Positions 50,604 to 61,034 are shown, numbered from the stretch's first letter. The stretch: DNA of 64,000 nt from Microvirga arabica (GCF_016811235.1 NZ_JAFBID010000003.1:1-64000); one strand, 5' to 3'. Notes: generated by a model from the sequence alone, not told the origin. Made by a program: numbers and translations.

Positions 50604-51881
50604 TCACACGCCGGTTGGCCGCCCCGCGATTACCGTGAGCATCCGGCCGTCGCCGAAGATGCGCTCGGCAGCCTGGCGGATGTCGGCCTGGGTTACCGCA
50701 CCAACAAGCGCGTTGCGGCGCGCGATGTAGTCGATGCCGAGCCCCTCGAAGGCGATTTGCGCCAGGGTGTGGGCGATCTTGGTCGAGGTATCGAAGCCGA
50801 GCGCATAGGAGCCGACAAGATAGTCCTTCGCCTTCTGAAGCTCCTCGTCGGAGGGGCCTTCGCTCGTCAGCTTCGCCATCTCATTGGTGATGACGTCGAG
50901 AGCCTCGACCACTCGCTCGTTCTTGGTGGCCGTATAGCCCCAGGTCATGGCAGCGGAGCGGTAGCTTACGAGCGACGTGCCGACGCTGTAGGCAAGGCCG
51001 CGCTTCTCGCGCACTTCCTGGAACAGGCGCGACGTGAAGGCGCCGCCGCCCAGAATGTGGTTGAGCACATAGGCCGGGATGAAGCTCGGATCGCGCCAGG
51101 CGATGCCGTTCATGCCGAAGCGGATGACCGATTGCGGCACGTCGAGATCGACCACGATGCGCGAGCCGATCTTCTGCAGCGTCGCGGGCTCGATGATGCC
51201 CAGCGGCTTCGCTTCTGGCAGGGAGGCGAACACCCTGTCGAGCAGCGCCGACAGATTGTCGGCTCCGATGGCGCCAACCACCGCGACCTTGACGCGGCCG
51301 CGGGCGATGATCGCCCGGTGCATGGCCACGAGATCGTCCCGCGTGATCGCCGCGACGCTCTCCGGTGTGCCGGAGGTCGGGCGGCCATAGGGATGACCAG
51401 CAAAACCTTCCTCGAAGAAACGGCGGGTGGCCATGACGCCGGGATCGTTCTGCTGGTATTTCAGGCCGGCAATCGTCTGGGCGCGCACGCGCTCAATGGA
51501 ATCCTGATCGAAGCGCGGCTCGGCGAGCGCGAGACGCAGCAGCTCGAAGGCTTCGTCCGCATGCTTGACCAGCGTCTTCAGGGAGCCGCCGAGCGCGTCG
51601 TTGCCGGCATTGAAGGACAGCTCGATGGCGCGTGCAGCCAGGCGCTCCTGGAAGGCGTCGGAATCGTATTCGCCCGCACCCTCGTCGAGCAGCCGCGCGA
51701 GCATCTGCGCAACGCCCGGCTTGTCCGCAGGGTCGTGGGCCGAGCCGCCCTCGAAGATGAACGAGACGGCGATGAGCGGCACCACGTCGGACTCGACGTG
51801 CCAGACCTCGACACCGCCCGGCGAGGTCAGCGCCTTCACCTGGGTGGGAGACGAGGACAGGGTTTCGACAGAAGCTGTCAT
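50604..51881 (-). CDS. M16 family peptidase-like protein, non-catalytic partner
   Basis: 425-aa insulinase/mitochondrial-processing-peptidase-like protein without the HxxEH zinc motif: the position reads GVAQMLARLLDEG. In paired M16 systems one subunit keeps the motif and the other, like this one, contributes substrate binding (RKHFDxHR-type grooves; here the glycine-rich NHILGGGAFTSRLFQEVREK). ATG 51881 follows GAGGTC; a TTG at 51914 would overlap the upstream gene stop. It is coupled to the active-subunit gene, whose stop lies 30 bases before this ATG. Confidence 0.88.
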   Translation of the reverse strand: MTASVETLSSSPTQVKALTSPGGVEVWHVESDVVPLIAVSFIFEGGSAHDPADKPGVAQMLARLLDEGAGEYDSDAFQERLAARAIELSFNAGNDALGGSLKTLVKHADEAFELLRLALAEPRFDQDSIERVRAQTIAGLKYQQNDPGVMATRRFFEEGFAGHPYGRPTSGTPESVAAITRDDLVAMHRAIIARGRVKVAVVGAIGADNLSALLDRVFASLPEAKPLGIIEPATLQKIGSRIVVDLDVPQSVIRFGMNGIAWRDPSFIPAYVLNHILGGGAFTSRLFQEVREKRGLAYSVGTSLVSYRSAAMTWGYTATKNERVVEALDVITNEMAKLTSEGPSDEELQKAKDYLVGSYALGFDTSTKIAHTLAQIAFEGLGIDYIARRNALVGAVTQADIRQAAERIFGDGRMLTVIAGRPTGV

Positions 51882-51910
51882 TGTGACCTCAAATTCTGGG
51901 GCAGGCAGCT

Positions 51911-53242
51911 TCAAGAAGCCGACTTCTGCAGGTAGCCCGTCACGGACCGGCGGGGGACAAGATAGCGCTCGGCCGCAGAGGCCAGATCGTCCTTGAGAAC
52001 GGTCTCGATCTCCACCGGCCAGCGGCGCACCTCCTCGATGGTCTCGCCGATGGCGAGCGCCGATCCATAGATGCGCGCGAGAGAGGACTGGCTGTCGGTG
52101 GAATAGATCGTTTCGGCCACGAGACGCGTCTTGGCGCGCTCGATGGAATCCGCGTCCAGCGCCTCGGACGGGATCGTCTTGAGCACCTGATCGACGGCCT
52201 CTTCCAGGGCCTGCAGCGACACGCCCTCGGATGGAACCGCATAGACGCAGAAGCGCGTATCCTCCATGGCGGATGACATGTACCAGGCACCCGCATTCAC
52301 CGCGATGCCGCGCTCCATGACGAGCTTGCGGTAGAGATACGAGGTCGGGCCGCCGCCGATGACTTCGGCGAGAAGCTCGAGCGAGTAGCAGTCGCGCTGC
52401 GAGGCCGTGCGGCAGGACGGCACGAGGTAGAGCCGCTGCATGGTGGGCTGCTCGACCTTGGGATCCGCCACGGTGATGTGACGGGCCGCCACCGGCTCGG
52501 GCTCGCGCGGACGCACGCGGATCGGCCGCTTGCCCTGCGGCGAGACACGGCCATAGGTGGTGTCGGCGAGGCGCCGCACCTCGTCCTCGGTCACGTCGCC
52601 GGCAACCACGAGGATGCCGTTCTCGGGCGTGTAGAATCGACGGTAGTAGTCGAGCGCGTGATCGCGGTTGAGGGTTTCGATCTCGTGCATCCAGCCGATG
52701 ATCGGAATGCCGTAGGGGTGATGCACGAAGAGCGAGGCGGCCATGGCTTCGGACAGCTGCGCCGAAGGGTCGGTCTCGACCCGCATGCGGCGCTCTTCCA
52801 GCACCACGTCCCGCTCCGGAGCGATGACGGATTCCTCCAGGAGGAGGTTCGTCATGCGATCGGCCTCGAACTCCATCATAGTCTTGAGGTTCTCGCGGGC
52901 GACGCGCTGGAAATAGGCCGTGTAGTCGAAGGACGTGAAAGCATTCTCCTGACCGCCGAGGCCCGATACGACCTTGGAGAACTCGCCGGCCGGGTGCCTC
53001 TCGGTGCCCTTGAACATCAGGTGCTCGAGGAAGTGCGCGATGCCCGATTGACCGATCGGATCATCGGCCGATCCGTTGCGGTACCAGATCATATGCGTGA
53101 CGACGGGAACGCGATGATCGGGAATAACCACCACGTCGAGGCCGTTGTCGAGGGTGAAGGAGGACAGGTTCGGGCCGCTGCCTTCCGTCCGCCCGAAGGA
53201 GGCGGCGTCCGCGCGAAGAATGGGCTTAGAGGCAGTGTCCAT
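51911..53242 (-). CDS. M16 family zinc peptidase, catalytic subunit
   Basis: 443-aa zinc protease of the pitrilysin/processing-peptidase family. The inverted zinc motif HFLEH (SGIAHFLEHLMFKG, about 69-82) and the downstream Glu in VVLEERRMRVETDPSA form the metal site. Glycine-rich VIGGGPTSYLYRKLVMERG lies in the C-terminal half. It is probably periplasmic or cytoplasmic; no signal peptide is evident at the given start. It forms an operon with the non-catalytic partner that follows, and the secreted-protein/lspA/ileS genes lie upstream on the same strand. Confidence 0.92.
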   Translation of the reverse strand: MDTASKPILRADAASFGRTEGSGPNLSSFTLDNGLDVVVIPDHRVPVVTHMIWYRNGSADDPIGQSGIAHFLEHLMFKGTERHPAGEFSKVVSGLGGQENAFTSFDYTAYFQRVARENLKTMMEFEADRMTNLLLEESVIAPERDVVLEERRMRVETDPSAQLSEAMAASLFVHHPYGIPIIGWMHEIETLNRDHALDYYRRFYTPENGILVVAGDVTEDEVRRLADTTYGRVSPQGKRPIRVRPREPEPVAARHITVADPKVEQPTMQRLYLVPSCRTASQRDCYSLELLAEVIGGGPTSYLYRKLVMERGIAVNAGAWYMSSAMEDTRFCVYAVPSEGVSLQALEEAVDQVLKTIPSEALDADSIERAKTRLVAETIYSTDSQSSLARIYGSALAIGETIEEVRRWPVEIETVLKDDLASAAERYLVPRRSVTGYLQKSAS

Positions 53243-53401
53243 GACGTTTCAACCTTGGCGACATCAAATCGTTTCGCAGGATCAGACCTACGGGAATAGT
53301 CGAATTGGGGGGGTACGCAAGCGAGGCCGAGAAACTTTCCGGTGGGGAGACGGTTCGCGCAGCAGGTGAACCGAACTTGGCCTTTCAGGACCCCCATAAC
53401 G

Positions 53402-53438
53402 TTTTCAGGCGAAGCGGGGGAACCCGTTCGCCTGAAAA
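53402..53438. terminator. bidirectional hairpin terminator
   Basis: TTTTCAGGCGAA (53402-53413) pairs with TTCGCCTGAAAA (53427-53438), a perfect 12-bp stem. On the minus strand the stem ends in TTTT just after the secreted-protein gene (stop at 53457), consistent with terminating the ileS-lspA transcript before the M16 pair. Confidence 0.78.
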
Positions 53439-53456
53439 AGAGAGAAGAGTTGGTGG

Positions 53457-54113
53457 TTACTGCCGGCGGCGCTCTTGCTGCTGGCGGATGAAGGCCTGCG
53501 GGCTGTCGGGATCGCCGTTGACCACCGGATCCGCAGAAGCTTTGAGTTTGCCGCCGCCCTGGGCCTTGAGCAGCGTCCCCGGAGGATCGCTGAGGTAGCG
53601 CCGCTCCAGGCCGTCGCCGGCCAGCTCGACCTTGTCATCCTTCGCGTATGACCGCAGCTCGTCCGGCGTCAGGCGGCTCATCTCGGCCTGCGAGCCGGAG
53701 CGCACGGGGGCCGTGGTGACGATGTTGTTCGGGTTGCGGCCGGCGCGCATCTCCTCGATGGAGAGCCGCTTTCCCTCGTTCAGCTTGTAGCTGTTGGTCT
53801 CGGTGAAGGGGGTCCGGGCCTCGACGGCCGCCTTGCGTCGGGCTGCCACATCGGGGTCCTTGGGCCAGTTGCCGTTGCGCGCTTCGGCACCGCCGCCCGG
53901 CACGGGCGCGGGCAGGTTCATGCTGGGCGGGAGCACGAGCGGAGCACGCTCGTTATAGACGATGGGGTCCTTCTCCTTGGGAATGATGCCGATGCTGCCG
54001 AGCAGGCTCTTGACGGCCTCGCCCTCCTGCGCCGAAGCGCCGGTAGCGGCAACCAGAAGCGCCAAAGCCCCTGCGCACCCTACGATTTTCATTCCCTTCA
54101 TGGCACCCACCAT
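53457..54113 (-). CDS. secreted hypothetical protein, BamF/DUF3035-like
   Basis: 218-aa exported protein with a signal peptide (MKGMKIVGCAGALALLVAATGASAQ region, Met8 or Met1). The mature part begins with an envelope-type segment, KDPIVYNERAPLVLPPSMNLPAP, similar in style to DUF3035/BamF lipoproteins of alphaproteobacteria (RAPLVxPPxxxL). The remaining sequence is polar with Arg/Pro-rich stretches and a C-terminal QQQERRRQ tail. It follows lspA on the same strand. The BamF link is a guess from the short motif; no lipobox Cys is present after the signal peptide, which argues against it being a true BamF. Confidence 0.6.
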   Translation of the reverse strand: MVGAMKGMKIVGCAGALALLVAATGASAQEGEAVKSLLGSIGIIPKEKDPIVYNERAPLVLPPSMNLPAPVPGGGAEARNGNWPKDPDVAARRKAAVEARTPFTETNSYKLNEGKRLSIEEMRAGRNPNNIVTTAPVRSGSQAEMSRLTPDELRSYAKDDKVELAGDGLERRYLSDPPGTLLKAQGGGKLKASADPVVNGDPDSPQAFIRQQQERRRQ

Positions 54114-54186
54114 TAATTTCTCGTTGTGGCCGGAAGGCCTGATCGCTTATTCTGGCGAACATATGGCAGCCGGACGCTGTGCAATA

Positions 54187-54798
54187 TCATTTCTTTGCCC
54201 GACGCCCTTCCAGCACGAAGGAGTCATAAAGCAAACCGACCACCCCCGCAACGATGGCCGCATCCGCCACGTTGAACACGTACCAGGACCATGAGCCGAT
54301 ATGGAACTGGATGAAGTCGAACACGGCCCCATAGGCGATCCGGTCGATGACATTGCCGACGGCGCCGCCGACGATGAGGCCCAGGGATATCGCCAGGAGC
54401 TTGGCCGAGGTGCGGCGAATCCAGACAGACAGGCCGATGGCGGCCAGGATCGAGATCACGATCAAGGCCCAGCGGCCGAGATCGGAGTTCTGCTGGAACA
54501 GCCCGTAGGAGATGCCCCGGTTCCAGACCACGATCAGGTTGATGAAGGGGGCGAACTCCACCGGCTCCTTCACCGGCAGGTCGAACACGAACAGGGTGTA
54601 GAGCTTGGTCGCTTGGTCGAGGACGAGCGTGATCAGCGCGGCGGAAAAGCCGAGGATCGCAGCCGCCGAGAGGCCTTTGCGAGCCGTGCGGCTCTTGCCG
54701 GAACTCCGCGGGCTGCGCGGACGCGTCGCAGCACCGGGGCGCTGCGGGGCAGCCCCTGCTTCCGGAATCGGCGCGCCGGTCTCGTTCGCCTTGCTCAT
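54187..54798 (-). CDS. lspA: lipoprotein signal peptidase (signal peptidase II)
   Basis: Membrane aspartyl protease that cleaves prolipoprotein signal peptides. The 203-aa protein has the two catalytic aspartates in [14 protein letters not shown] and [11 protein letters not shown], with four hydrophobic helices. It carries a roughly 45-residue N-terminal extension rich in Ala, Pro and Arg, unusual compared with the 160-170-aa norm. ATG 54798 overlaps the ileS stop (ATGA), so I prefer it to an upstream start at 54825. Translationally coupled to ileS, as in many bacteria. Confidence 0.94.
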   Translation of the reverse strand: MSKANETGAPIPEAGAAPQRPGAATRPRSPRSSGKSRTARKGLSAAAILGFSAALITLVLDQATKLYTLFVFDLPVKEPVEFAPFINLIVVWNRGISYGLFQQNSDLGRWALIVISILAAIGLSVWIRRTSAKLLAISLGLIVGGAVGNVIDRIAYGAVFDFIQFHIGSWSWYVFNVADAAIVAGVVGLLYDSFVLEGRRAKK

Positions 54799-57752
54799 TC
54801 CGCCGCCGCCTTCAGCTGATCCCACTCCCGCAGGGCCGCCGCGTCACGGGGCGTCACGTCCGGATAGTCTGGATCCGTGCCCACCTCCTGAGTGACCTTC
54901 CACGAGCGGGCGCATTTGCGGCCCTCGGCGAGGGCCGGCACGACGGCCACGTCCTTCACGTCGTCAAGACGGAAGGCGTCCGTTGGCCCTTCGCCCTGCA
55001 CCACCTGGATGCCGGAGGTGATGCAGATCTCCGCGAGGTCGAGGCCCTGCACGGCCTTGAACAGGCTCTCATCCGCGATGTGCACCACAGGCGCAGCCTC
55101 AAGGCTCGCGCCGATGCGCTTCTGCGCACGCTCGATCTCCAGCGCGCCCGTGACGACACGGCGCACACGGCGCACCTTCGCCCAACGCTCGGCCAGCGCA
55201 TCGTCACGCCATTCCGCCGGTGCTTCGGCAAAGGTCTCGAGATGCACCGACTCGGCCTCCGGATAGCGCTCGAGCCAGGCCTCCTCGGCCGTGAAGGCCA
55301 GGATCGGCGCGATCCAGGTCGCCACGCAGCGGAAGGTCTCGTCAATCACGGTGAGAGCGCTCTTGCGCACCTTGCTCGAGATCGGATCGCAATAGAGCGC
55401 GTCCTTGCGGATGTCGAAATAGAAGGCCGACAGATCCGTGGTCATGAACGAGGTCAGCAGGGCGACGACACGCTTGTAGTCATAATTGGAGTAAGCCTCC
55501 CGCACCTCGCCGCCGAGTTCCACCAGGCGGTGGAGCACGAAGCGCTCCAGCTCCGGCATCTCGTTGAAGGCCACCTTGTCGGCCTCGCGGAAATGCGCCA
55601 GCGAGCCCAGCATCCAGCGGATCGTGTTGCGCAGCTTGCGATAGGTTTCGGCCGTGGTCTTGATGATCTCCGGGCCGATGCGCTGATCGTCCCAGTAATC
55701 CACCGATGCGGTCCAGAGGCGCAGGATGTCGGCGCCGTAATCCTTGATGATAGTCTGAGGCGCCACCGTATTACCGAGCGACTTGGACATCTTGCGGCCC
55801 TGCTCGTCGAGCGTGAAGCCGTGCGTGACGACGATGTCGTACGGCGCGCGGCCGCGCGTGCCGCAGCTCTCCAGCAGCGACGAGTGGAACCAGCCGCGAT
55901 GCTGGTCCGAGCCTTCGAGGTACATGACCTGATCGGGACCGCCATCGACCTTGCGCGTCACCTTCAGGTCCTCGCGCCTTTCCAGCGCGAAGGCGTGCGT
56001 ACAACCGGAGTCGAACCACACGTCGAGGATGTCGTTCACCTTGTCGAAGTCGTTCAGATCGTAGCCGCCGGCCTTCAGGAAGCGTGAACCGTCATCGGCA
56101 TACCATGCATCGGCGCCCTCCTTCTCGAAAGCTTCGGCGATGGCATTGTTGACGCGCTCGTCCTTGAGGATCTCGTTGCTGCCCTTCCTCACGAAGACCG
56201 CGATCGGCACACCCCAGGCGCGTTGGCGCGACACCACCCAATCGGGACGGTTGGCGATCATGCCGTTGATGCGGTTCTCGCCGGATTCCGGCACCCACTC
56301 GACAGACTCGATGCCATGGAGCGCGCGCTGACGGAGCGTATCGCCCTTATCGTCCAGCGGCTTGTCCATGGAGATGAACCATTGCGGCGTGTTGCGGAAG
56401 ATCAGCGGACCCTTCGAGCGCCAGGAGTGCGGGTACTGGTGCTTGAGCCGCCCGCGCGCGATCAGCGCGCCGGTCTCGACGAGCTTCTTGATCACGGCTT
56501 CGTTGGCGCCCGCATCCTTGCCCTTGTCGTCGTAGATGCGCTCGCCCGCGAAGATCGGCACGTGAGGGAAGTAGGACGAGTCCGGCGAAACCGTATGGGG
56601 CACTTCCTTCATGCCGCAGGCAACGAACAGGTCGCGATGCTTCACATAGGTGTTGTAGTCGTCCGCACCGTGGCCGGGAGCCGTGTGCACGAAGCCCGTG
56701 CCGGCATCGTCAGTCACGTAATCGGCCGGCAGCACCGGGACCGGGTAGTCCCAATATCCATTGCCGCCTTCGATGCCACGGAACGGATGGGCGCAGCGCT
56801 CGAGCATCACCGGCAGCACGTCCTTCACGCGCTCGTATCCGGCGACCCGTGCAGCAGCGAAGACCTCGGCCGCGAGCTTGTCGGCGATGACGAGGCGGTC
56901 GCCGACCTTGGCCCAGTTGTCACTGGCTGCTTCCGTCACCGTGTAGAGGCCGTAGGCGATGTTCTCGCCATAGGCGATGGCGCGGTTGGCCGGGATCGTC
57001 CAGGGAGTCGTTGTCCAAATCACCACGAACGCGCCGTCGAGATCGCCGTCCAGGGTGTTGGTGATCTTGAACTTGACCCAGATCGTCGTGGAGGTCTTCT
57101 CGTGATACTCGACCTCGGCCTCGGCGAGCGCGGTCTTCTCGACCGAGGACCACATCACCGGCTTCGAGCCGCGATAGAGCTGGTCGCCTACGGCGAACTT
57201 GATGATCTCGCGGGCGATCTGCGCTTCCGCGTCGTACGACATGGTCTGGTACGGGTTCGTCCAGTCGCCCTCGACACCGAGGCGCTTGAACTCCTCGCGC
57301 TGCACGTCGATCCACTTCTCGGCAAACGCCCGGCACTCGCGCCGGAACTCGACGATGTCCACATCGTCCTTGTTCTTGCCCTTGGCGCGATACTCCTCCT
57401 CGATCTTCCACTCGATCGGCAGGCCGTGGCAGTCCCAGCCGGGCACGTAGTTGGAATCGAAGCCGAGCATGCCCTGCGAGCGGACCACCAAGTCCTTCAG
57501 GATCTTGTTGAGGGCGTGGCCGATATGGATGTTGCCGTTGGCATAGGGAGGGCCGTCATGGAGCACGAAGCGCGGACGGCCCTTCTGGACCTCGCGCAGG
57601 CGCTCATAGAGCCTCTTCTCGTTCCAGCGCTGCAGGAGCAGGGGCTCCCGCTGCGGCAGGCCGGCCCGCATGGGGAACTCGGTCTGGGGCAGGAACAGGG
57701 TTTCGGAATAGTCGCGGGCGGCGCGGTCTAGCTTGTCGGTCATGACGGTCAA
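54795..57752 (-). CDS. ileS: isoleucyl-tRNA synthetase
   Basis: Charges tRNA-Ile with isoleucine. The 985-aa class I synthetase shows the HIGH motif as [12 protein letters not shown] (about 72-83) and KMSKS in [12 protein letters not shown] (about 650-661), and the editing domain segment [26 protein letters not shown] is another family landmark. The N terminus could be Met1 (MTVMTDKLD) or Met4. It precedes lspA with an overlapping stop/start. A stable hairpin lies in its leader (57822-57852). Confidence 0.97.
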   Translation of the reverse strand: MTVMTDKLDRAARDYSETLFLPQTEFPMRAGLPQREPLLLQRWNEKRLYERLREVQKGRPRFVLHDGPPYANGNIHIGHALNKILKDLVVRSQGMLGFDSNYVPGWDCHGLPIEWKIEEEYRAKGKNKDDVDIVEFRRECRAFAEKWIDVQREEFKRLGVEGDWTNPYQTMSYDAEAQIAREIIKFAVGDQLYRGSKPVMWSSVEKTALAEAEVEYHEKTSTTIWVKFKITNTLDGDLDGAFVVIWTTTPWTIPANRAIAYGENIAYGLYTVTEAASDNWAKVGDRLVIADKLAAEVFAAARVAGYERVKDVLPVMLERCAHPFRGIEGGNGYWDYPVPVLPADYVTDDAGTGFVHTAPGHGADDYNTYVKHRDLFVACGMKEVPHTVSPDSSYFPHVPIFAGERIYDDKGKDAGANEAVIKKLVETGALIARGRLKHQYPHSWRSKGPLIFRNTPQWFISMDKPLDDKGDTLRQRALHGIESVEWVPESGENRINGMIANRPDWVVSRQRAWGVPIAVFVRKGSNEILKDERVNNAIAEAFEKEGADAWYADDGSRFLKAGGYDLNDFDKVNDILDVWFDSGCTHAFALERREDLKVTRKVDGGPDQVMYLEGSDQHRGWFHSSLLESCGTRGRAPYDIVVTHGFTLDEQGRKMSKSLGNTVAPQTIIKDYGADILRLWTASVDYWDDQRIGPEIIKTTAETYRKLRNTIRWMLGSLAHFREADKVAFNEMPELERFVLHRLVELGGEVREAYSNYDYKRVVALLTSFMTTDLSAFYFDIRKDALYCDPISSKVRKSALTVIDETFRCVATWIAPILAFTAEEAWLERYPEAESVHLETFAEAPAEWRDDALAERWAKVRRVRRVVTGALEIERAQKRIGASLEAAPVVHIADESLFKAVQGLDLAEICITSGIQVVQGEGPTDAFRLDDVKDVAVVPALAEGRKCARSWKVTQEVGTDPDYPDVTPRDAAALREWDQLKAAAE

Positions 57753-57821
57753 TCAGGTCTCGTGTGGCCCGGTTAGAAGGCGGGCGCATCAGGCTTCTCT
57801 TGAGGGCGAACGGCTAGGATC

Positions 57822-57852
57822 CCGGACCTTCGCAGGTCATGCGAAAGCCGGG
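57822..57852. repeat. hairpin in the ileS/msrB intergenic region
   Basis: CCCGG(A)CCTTCGCA and TGCGAAAGCCGGG form an imperfect palindrome upstream of ileS. It resembles a single arm of the GTCATCCCGG repeat family (TCCCGGAC...ATCCGGGA) and may be a relic of one. No T-box features were seen. Confidence 0.45.
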
Positions 57853-58035
57853 CCGATAATTCGCGCCGCGCCTATCCGGGCTGCCGGCAGGGCCTGAGAA
57901 ACCATGGGCATGGGGAGCCTTTTAGCAGCGCCGGGGCGGATAATAAAGCGTGGTGATTCCGGGAGCGGCTCCCTATTTATGAGCAGGAACCAGCCTTACA
58001 ATGTCCAGCGAGTGACGGGCAGGAAGGATCAGATC

Positions 58036-58539
58036 ATGGCAGACTCGACCACCACGGCCGAACGGCGCTCGAAAGCCGGCTTCGACCTCTCCCCGCCGAC
58101 CCCCGAGCAGTTCCGCGCGCTGGTGAACAGCCTCGACGACGAGGAGCGCCGCGTGCTCCTGGAGCACGGCACGGAGCGGCCCTTCTGCGGCATCTTCAAC
58201 GAGGCCAAGGACAAGGGCACCTATTGCTGCCGCCTCTGCGGACTTCCGCTGTTCAACGCGGGCACCAAGTTCGAATCCGGCACCGGCTGGCCGAGCTTCT
58301 TCGACCCCATCGACCGCTCGCACATCGCCTTCGTGCGCGACACCAGCTACGGCATGGTCCGGACCGAGATCCGTTGCGCCCGCTGCGAGGGCCATCTCGG
58401 CCACGTGTTCAACGACGGCCCGCCTCCCACGGGCGAGCGCTACTGCATGAACTCGGTCTCCATGCGTTTCGTCGCAGATGGCGATCCGCTTCCGGATGAG
58501 CTGGGACGCGGCGCGCCGGAGGGCGAGGCGGCGGGCTAG
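58036..58539 (+). CDS. msrB: peptide-methionine (R)-S-oxide reductase
   Basis: Repairs methionine-R-sulfoxide in proteins. The 167-aa protein has zinc-binding cysteines in CCRLCG and RCARCEGHLGHVF, and the catalytic Cys in RYCMNSVSMRF, with GTGWPSFFDPID as substrate-binding motif. ATG 58036 follows GGAAGGATC; an upstream in-frame extension of 44 residues has no ribosome site and unusual composition. The DUF3095 gene begins 10 bases after its stop. Confidence 0.95.
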   Translation: MADSTTTAERRSKAGFDLSPPTPEQFRALVNSLDDEERRVLLEHGTERPFCGIFNEAKDKGTYCCRLCGLPLFNAGTKFESGTGWPSFFDPIDRSHIAFVRDTSYGMVRTEIRCARCEGHLGHVFNDGPPPTGERYCMNSVSMRFVADGDPLPDELGRGAPEGEAAG

Positions 58540-58549
58540 AGCCCTGTCA

Positions 58550-59719
58550 ATGGAGCCGAGCCGGCAGGACACGAACGCAATGGCGGGCGCCGATTTCTAC
58601 GCCCGCCTGCCGGTTTTCGACCACTTCTCCGACCTGACCGATCCTTCGCGCTACATGCCCGTTCCGGACGATTGGGTGCTCGGCCTCAGCGATATCGTGC
58701 GCTCCACCTCGGCCATCCAGGCGGGACGCTACAAGGAGGTCAACACGGCTGCCGCCGCCGTTATCGCCGCGGTGGCCAACAAGCTCGGCACGAGCGAATT
58801 TCCCTTCGTGTTCGGCGGCGACGGCGCGAGCTTCGCCTTGCCGGCCTCCCAATCCGACATCGCACGGGACGCGTTGAGTTCCGTCACGGCCTGGGTGCGG
58901 GATGCCTTCGGCTTCGAGCTGCGCATCGCCCTCGCGCCGGTCTCAGAGATCAGGGCGCAGGGCCATGATGTCCGCATCGCCCGGTTCTCCGCCTCGCCGG
59001 ACGTGTCCTATGCCATGTTCGCGGGCGGCGGTCTGGCCTATGCCGAGCGGCAGATGAAGGGCGGCGCCTTCGCCATTCCTCCCGCCCCATCGGGCACCCT
59101 GCCCGACCTTTCGGGCCTGAGCTGCCGCTTCGACGAGATCAGGCCGGAACGCGGCGTCATTCTCTCCCTGATCCTCTTGCCCACTCCGGAAGCCAACATG
59201 GGGGCATTCAACACGCTCATAAACCAGGTGCTCGCCCTGGCCGAGGGCCAGGAAGCCGGCCGCCCGCTGCCGGACAAGGGGCCTCCGCTCGCGTCCCCAT
59301 TCCAGGGCTTCGGGATCGAAGCCAAGACGGTCGGGACACGCGGCCTCCGCCTGCGCCCCCTGGTGCGGCTCGCAGCCGGGCGCCTGGCCGCGTTCATGAT
59401 CTTCCGGACGGGCCGCTCGTTGGGCGGCTTCGACCCCGCCCAATATCGCCACCAGCTCGTCGAGAACACGGACTTCCGCAAGTTCGACGACGGCCTGCGC
59501 ATGACCCTCGACTGCACGCCCGCCCTCGCCGACCGGCTTGAGGCTCTTCTGCAGGAAGCGGAGCAGCAAGGCATCGCCCGCCACGGTCTGCACCGGCAGG
59601 AGGCGGCCCTCATGACGTGCTTCGTCCCCTCGCCTACCCGAGCCGACCACATCCATTTCGTCGACGGCGCCATGGGCGGCTACGCCATGGCCGCGCAGGC
59701 GCTCAAGCCTGCCATGTAA
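58550..59719 (+). CDS. DUF3095 family protein (adenylate-cyclase-like fold)
   Basis: 389-aa protein fitting DUF3095: the N-terminal PVFDHFSDLTDPSRYMPVPDDW, LGLSDIVRSTSAIQAGRYKEVN, and FVFGGDGASFALP. The LSDI and GGDG motifs recall the metal- and NTP-binding loops of class III nucleotide cyclases, and the family is related to them, so nucleotide-cyclase or a degenerate-cyclase role is conceivable. The start could also be ATG 58580 (MAGADF). It is adjacent to msrB on the same strand with no known functional link. Function is unproven. Confidence 0.82.
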   Translation: MEPSRQDTNAMAGADFYARLPVFDHFSDLTDPSRYMPVPDDWVLGLSDIVRSTSAIQAGRYKEVNTAAAAVIAAVANKLGTSEFPFVFGGDGASFALPASQSDIARDALSSVTAWVRDAFGFELRIALAPVSEIRAQGHDVRIARFSASPDVSYAMFAGGGLAYAERQMKGGAFAIPPAPSGTLPDLSGLSCRFDEIRPERGVILSLILLPTPEANMGAFNTLINQVLALAEGQEAGRPLPDKGPPLASPFQGFGIEAKTVGTRGLRLRPLVRLAAGRLAAFMIFRTGRSLGGFDPAQYRHQLVENTDFRKFDDGLRMTLDCTPALADRLEALLQEAEQQGIARHGLHRQEAALMTCFVPSPTRADHIHFVDGAMGGYAMAAQALKPAM

Positions 59720-59724
59720 CAGGA

Positions 59725-59975
59725 GTCATCCCGGACGAAGCGCAGCGAAGATCCGGGATCGGGTGCAGGATGAGGCACCGAAACCTCGACATTGTCATCC
59801 CCGCGAAGGCGGGGATCCATAAACACGACGTCTCAGGAGAATGCGAACAGCGTCGCGCCTCATTCTGCACCGTCAGCGGTTATGGATCCCGGGCTCCGCT
59901 GAAGCGGCCCCGGGATGACGGTTCTAGACTGGTTTGCGCGATCCTGGATCGTCACTGCGCTTTGTCCGGGACGAC
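59725..59975. repeat. composite GTCATCCCGG palindrome cluster, copy D
   Basis: Contains at least four related arms: GTCATCCCGGACGAAGC... (59725-59760), a small hairpin-type unit GTCATCCCCGCG...GGGGATCCATAA (59793-59823), GTTATGGATCCCGGGCTC...CCCCGGGATGAC (59878-59919), and an inverted arm GATCCTGGATC...GTCCGGGACGAC (59940-59975). Outer flanks GTGCAGGATGAGGC and GCCTCATTCTGCAC also pair, so one unit may have inserted into another. It fills the gap between DUF3095 and ribF. Confidence 0.8.
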
Positions 59976-59986
59976 AACTTATGGGT

Positions 59987-60931
59987 TCACCCAATCATCG
60001 AAACCGTCATGTCCTCAGCCAGCATCCGCCTCGCCTCGACCGAATCCCGGTCCATCTGGGCGATCAGGGCCTCGATGCCGTCGAACCGCTCCTCGCCACG
60101 GATCCAGCCGATGAACTCCACGTCCAGGGTCTGCCCGTAGAGATCGCCGGCGAAGTCGAAGAGGTGCACCTCAAGGAGCGGCGCGCCGTTGTCGAAGGTC
60201 GGGCGTCGGCCGAAGCTGGCGACGCCGTCGACGAGCCGGCCGCCAACCGACGCCCGCACCGCATAGATGCCGTGCCGCAGGCGGCCATCGTCGGGAAGGC
60301 GCATATTGGCCGTGGGATAACCGAGAACGCGCCCGCGCTTGTCGCCATGGCGGACCTCTGAGCGGATGAACCAGCGATAGCCAAGAAGCCGGTTGGCCGT
60401 GGCGATATTGCCTGCTTCCAGAGCAGCCCGAATGGCGCTGGAAGAGACAGGCTCCGTGCCCTCGACGATGGCCGGGGCACTGATGCAATCGAGCCCGCGC
60501 TCCCGGCACAGCTCCATCATGCGCTCCGGATTGCCCTCGCGCCCGCGGCCGAAATGAAAGTCGTGGCCGATCACCACGCCCGACAGTTCCAGGTCCTTCG
60601 CCAGCAGGTCCACGAAGCCCGCCGCCGTGAGCGCGGCGAGCGATCCGTCGAAGCGCCTCTGGAACACGCCCGCCAAGCCAAGGCGCGCGAAGATCGCCAG
60701 CTTCACCGGCTCGGGCGTGATGCGGAACAGCGGTTTGTCAGGCTGGAAGAAGGTGCGCGGATGCGGCTCGAAGGTCACGACCGCAGCCGGCCGCCCGGAG
60801 TTCAATGCCAGGGTCAGGAGATGCCGGTGCCCGCGATGCACCCCGTCGAAATTACCGATGGCCGCGACGGCTCCCTTGAGGCTCTCGGGCACAGGCTCGC
60901 CATCGCGGCAGATCGCGAAGGAAGTGGGCAT
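59987..60931 (-). CDS. ribF: bifunctional riboflavin kinase/FAD synthetase
   Basis: Makes FMN and then FAD from riboflavin and ATP. The 314-aa protein has the N-terminal nucleotidyltransferase domain with AAIGNFDGVHRGHRHLL (HxGH-type loop) and VIGHDFHFGRGREG, and the C-terminal flavokinase domain with GRVLGYPTANM and HGIYAVRASV, ending in KR-rich helix. Length is normal. A class IIA HAD phosphatase gene follows upstream on the same strand about 215 bases away, a neighbourhood frequently seen in Rhizobiales. Confidence 0.95.
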   Translation of the reverse strand: MPTSFAICRDGEPVPESLKGAVAAIGNFDGVHRGHRHLLTLALNSGRPAAVVTFEPHPRTFFQPDKPLFRITPEPVKLAIFARLGLAGVFQRRFDGSLAALTAAGFVDLLAKDLELSGVVIGHDFHFGRGREGNPERMMELCRERGLDCISAPAIVEGTEPVSSSAIRAALEAGNIATANRLLGYRWFIRSEVRHGDKRGRVLGYPTANMRLPDDGRLRHGIYAVRASVGGRLVDGVASFGRRPTFDNGAPLLEVHLFDFAGDLYGQTLDVEFIGWIRGEERFDGIEALIAQMDRDSVEARRMLAEDMTVSMIG

Positions 60932-61034
60932 CAGGGGAGAACCTCGGAACTCATCTGGGACGGATCAATGCCGCGCGACCCTGTCGAAAAGCAGCTGACT
61001 GGTCAAGGGAAGAGACGAGAGCGGCTGCCCCGGT

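Noticed and set aside
57753-58035. T-box or other tRNA-sensing leader for ileS
   Set aside because: No T-box sequence or specifier loop; the only structure is a simple hairpin similar to the dispersed repeats.
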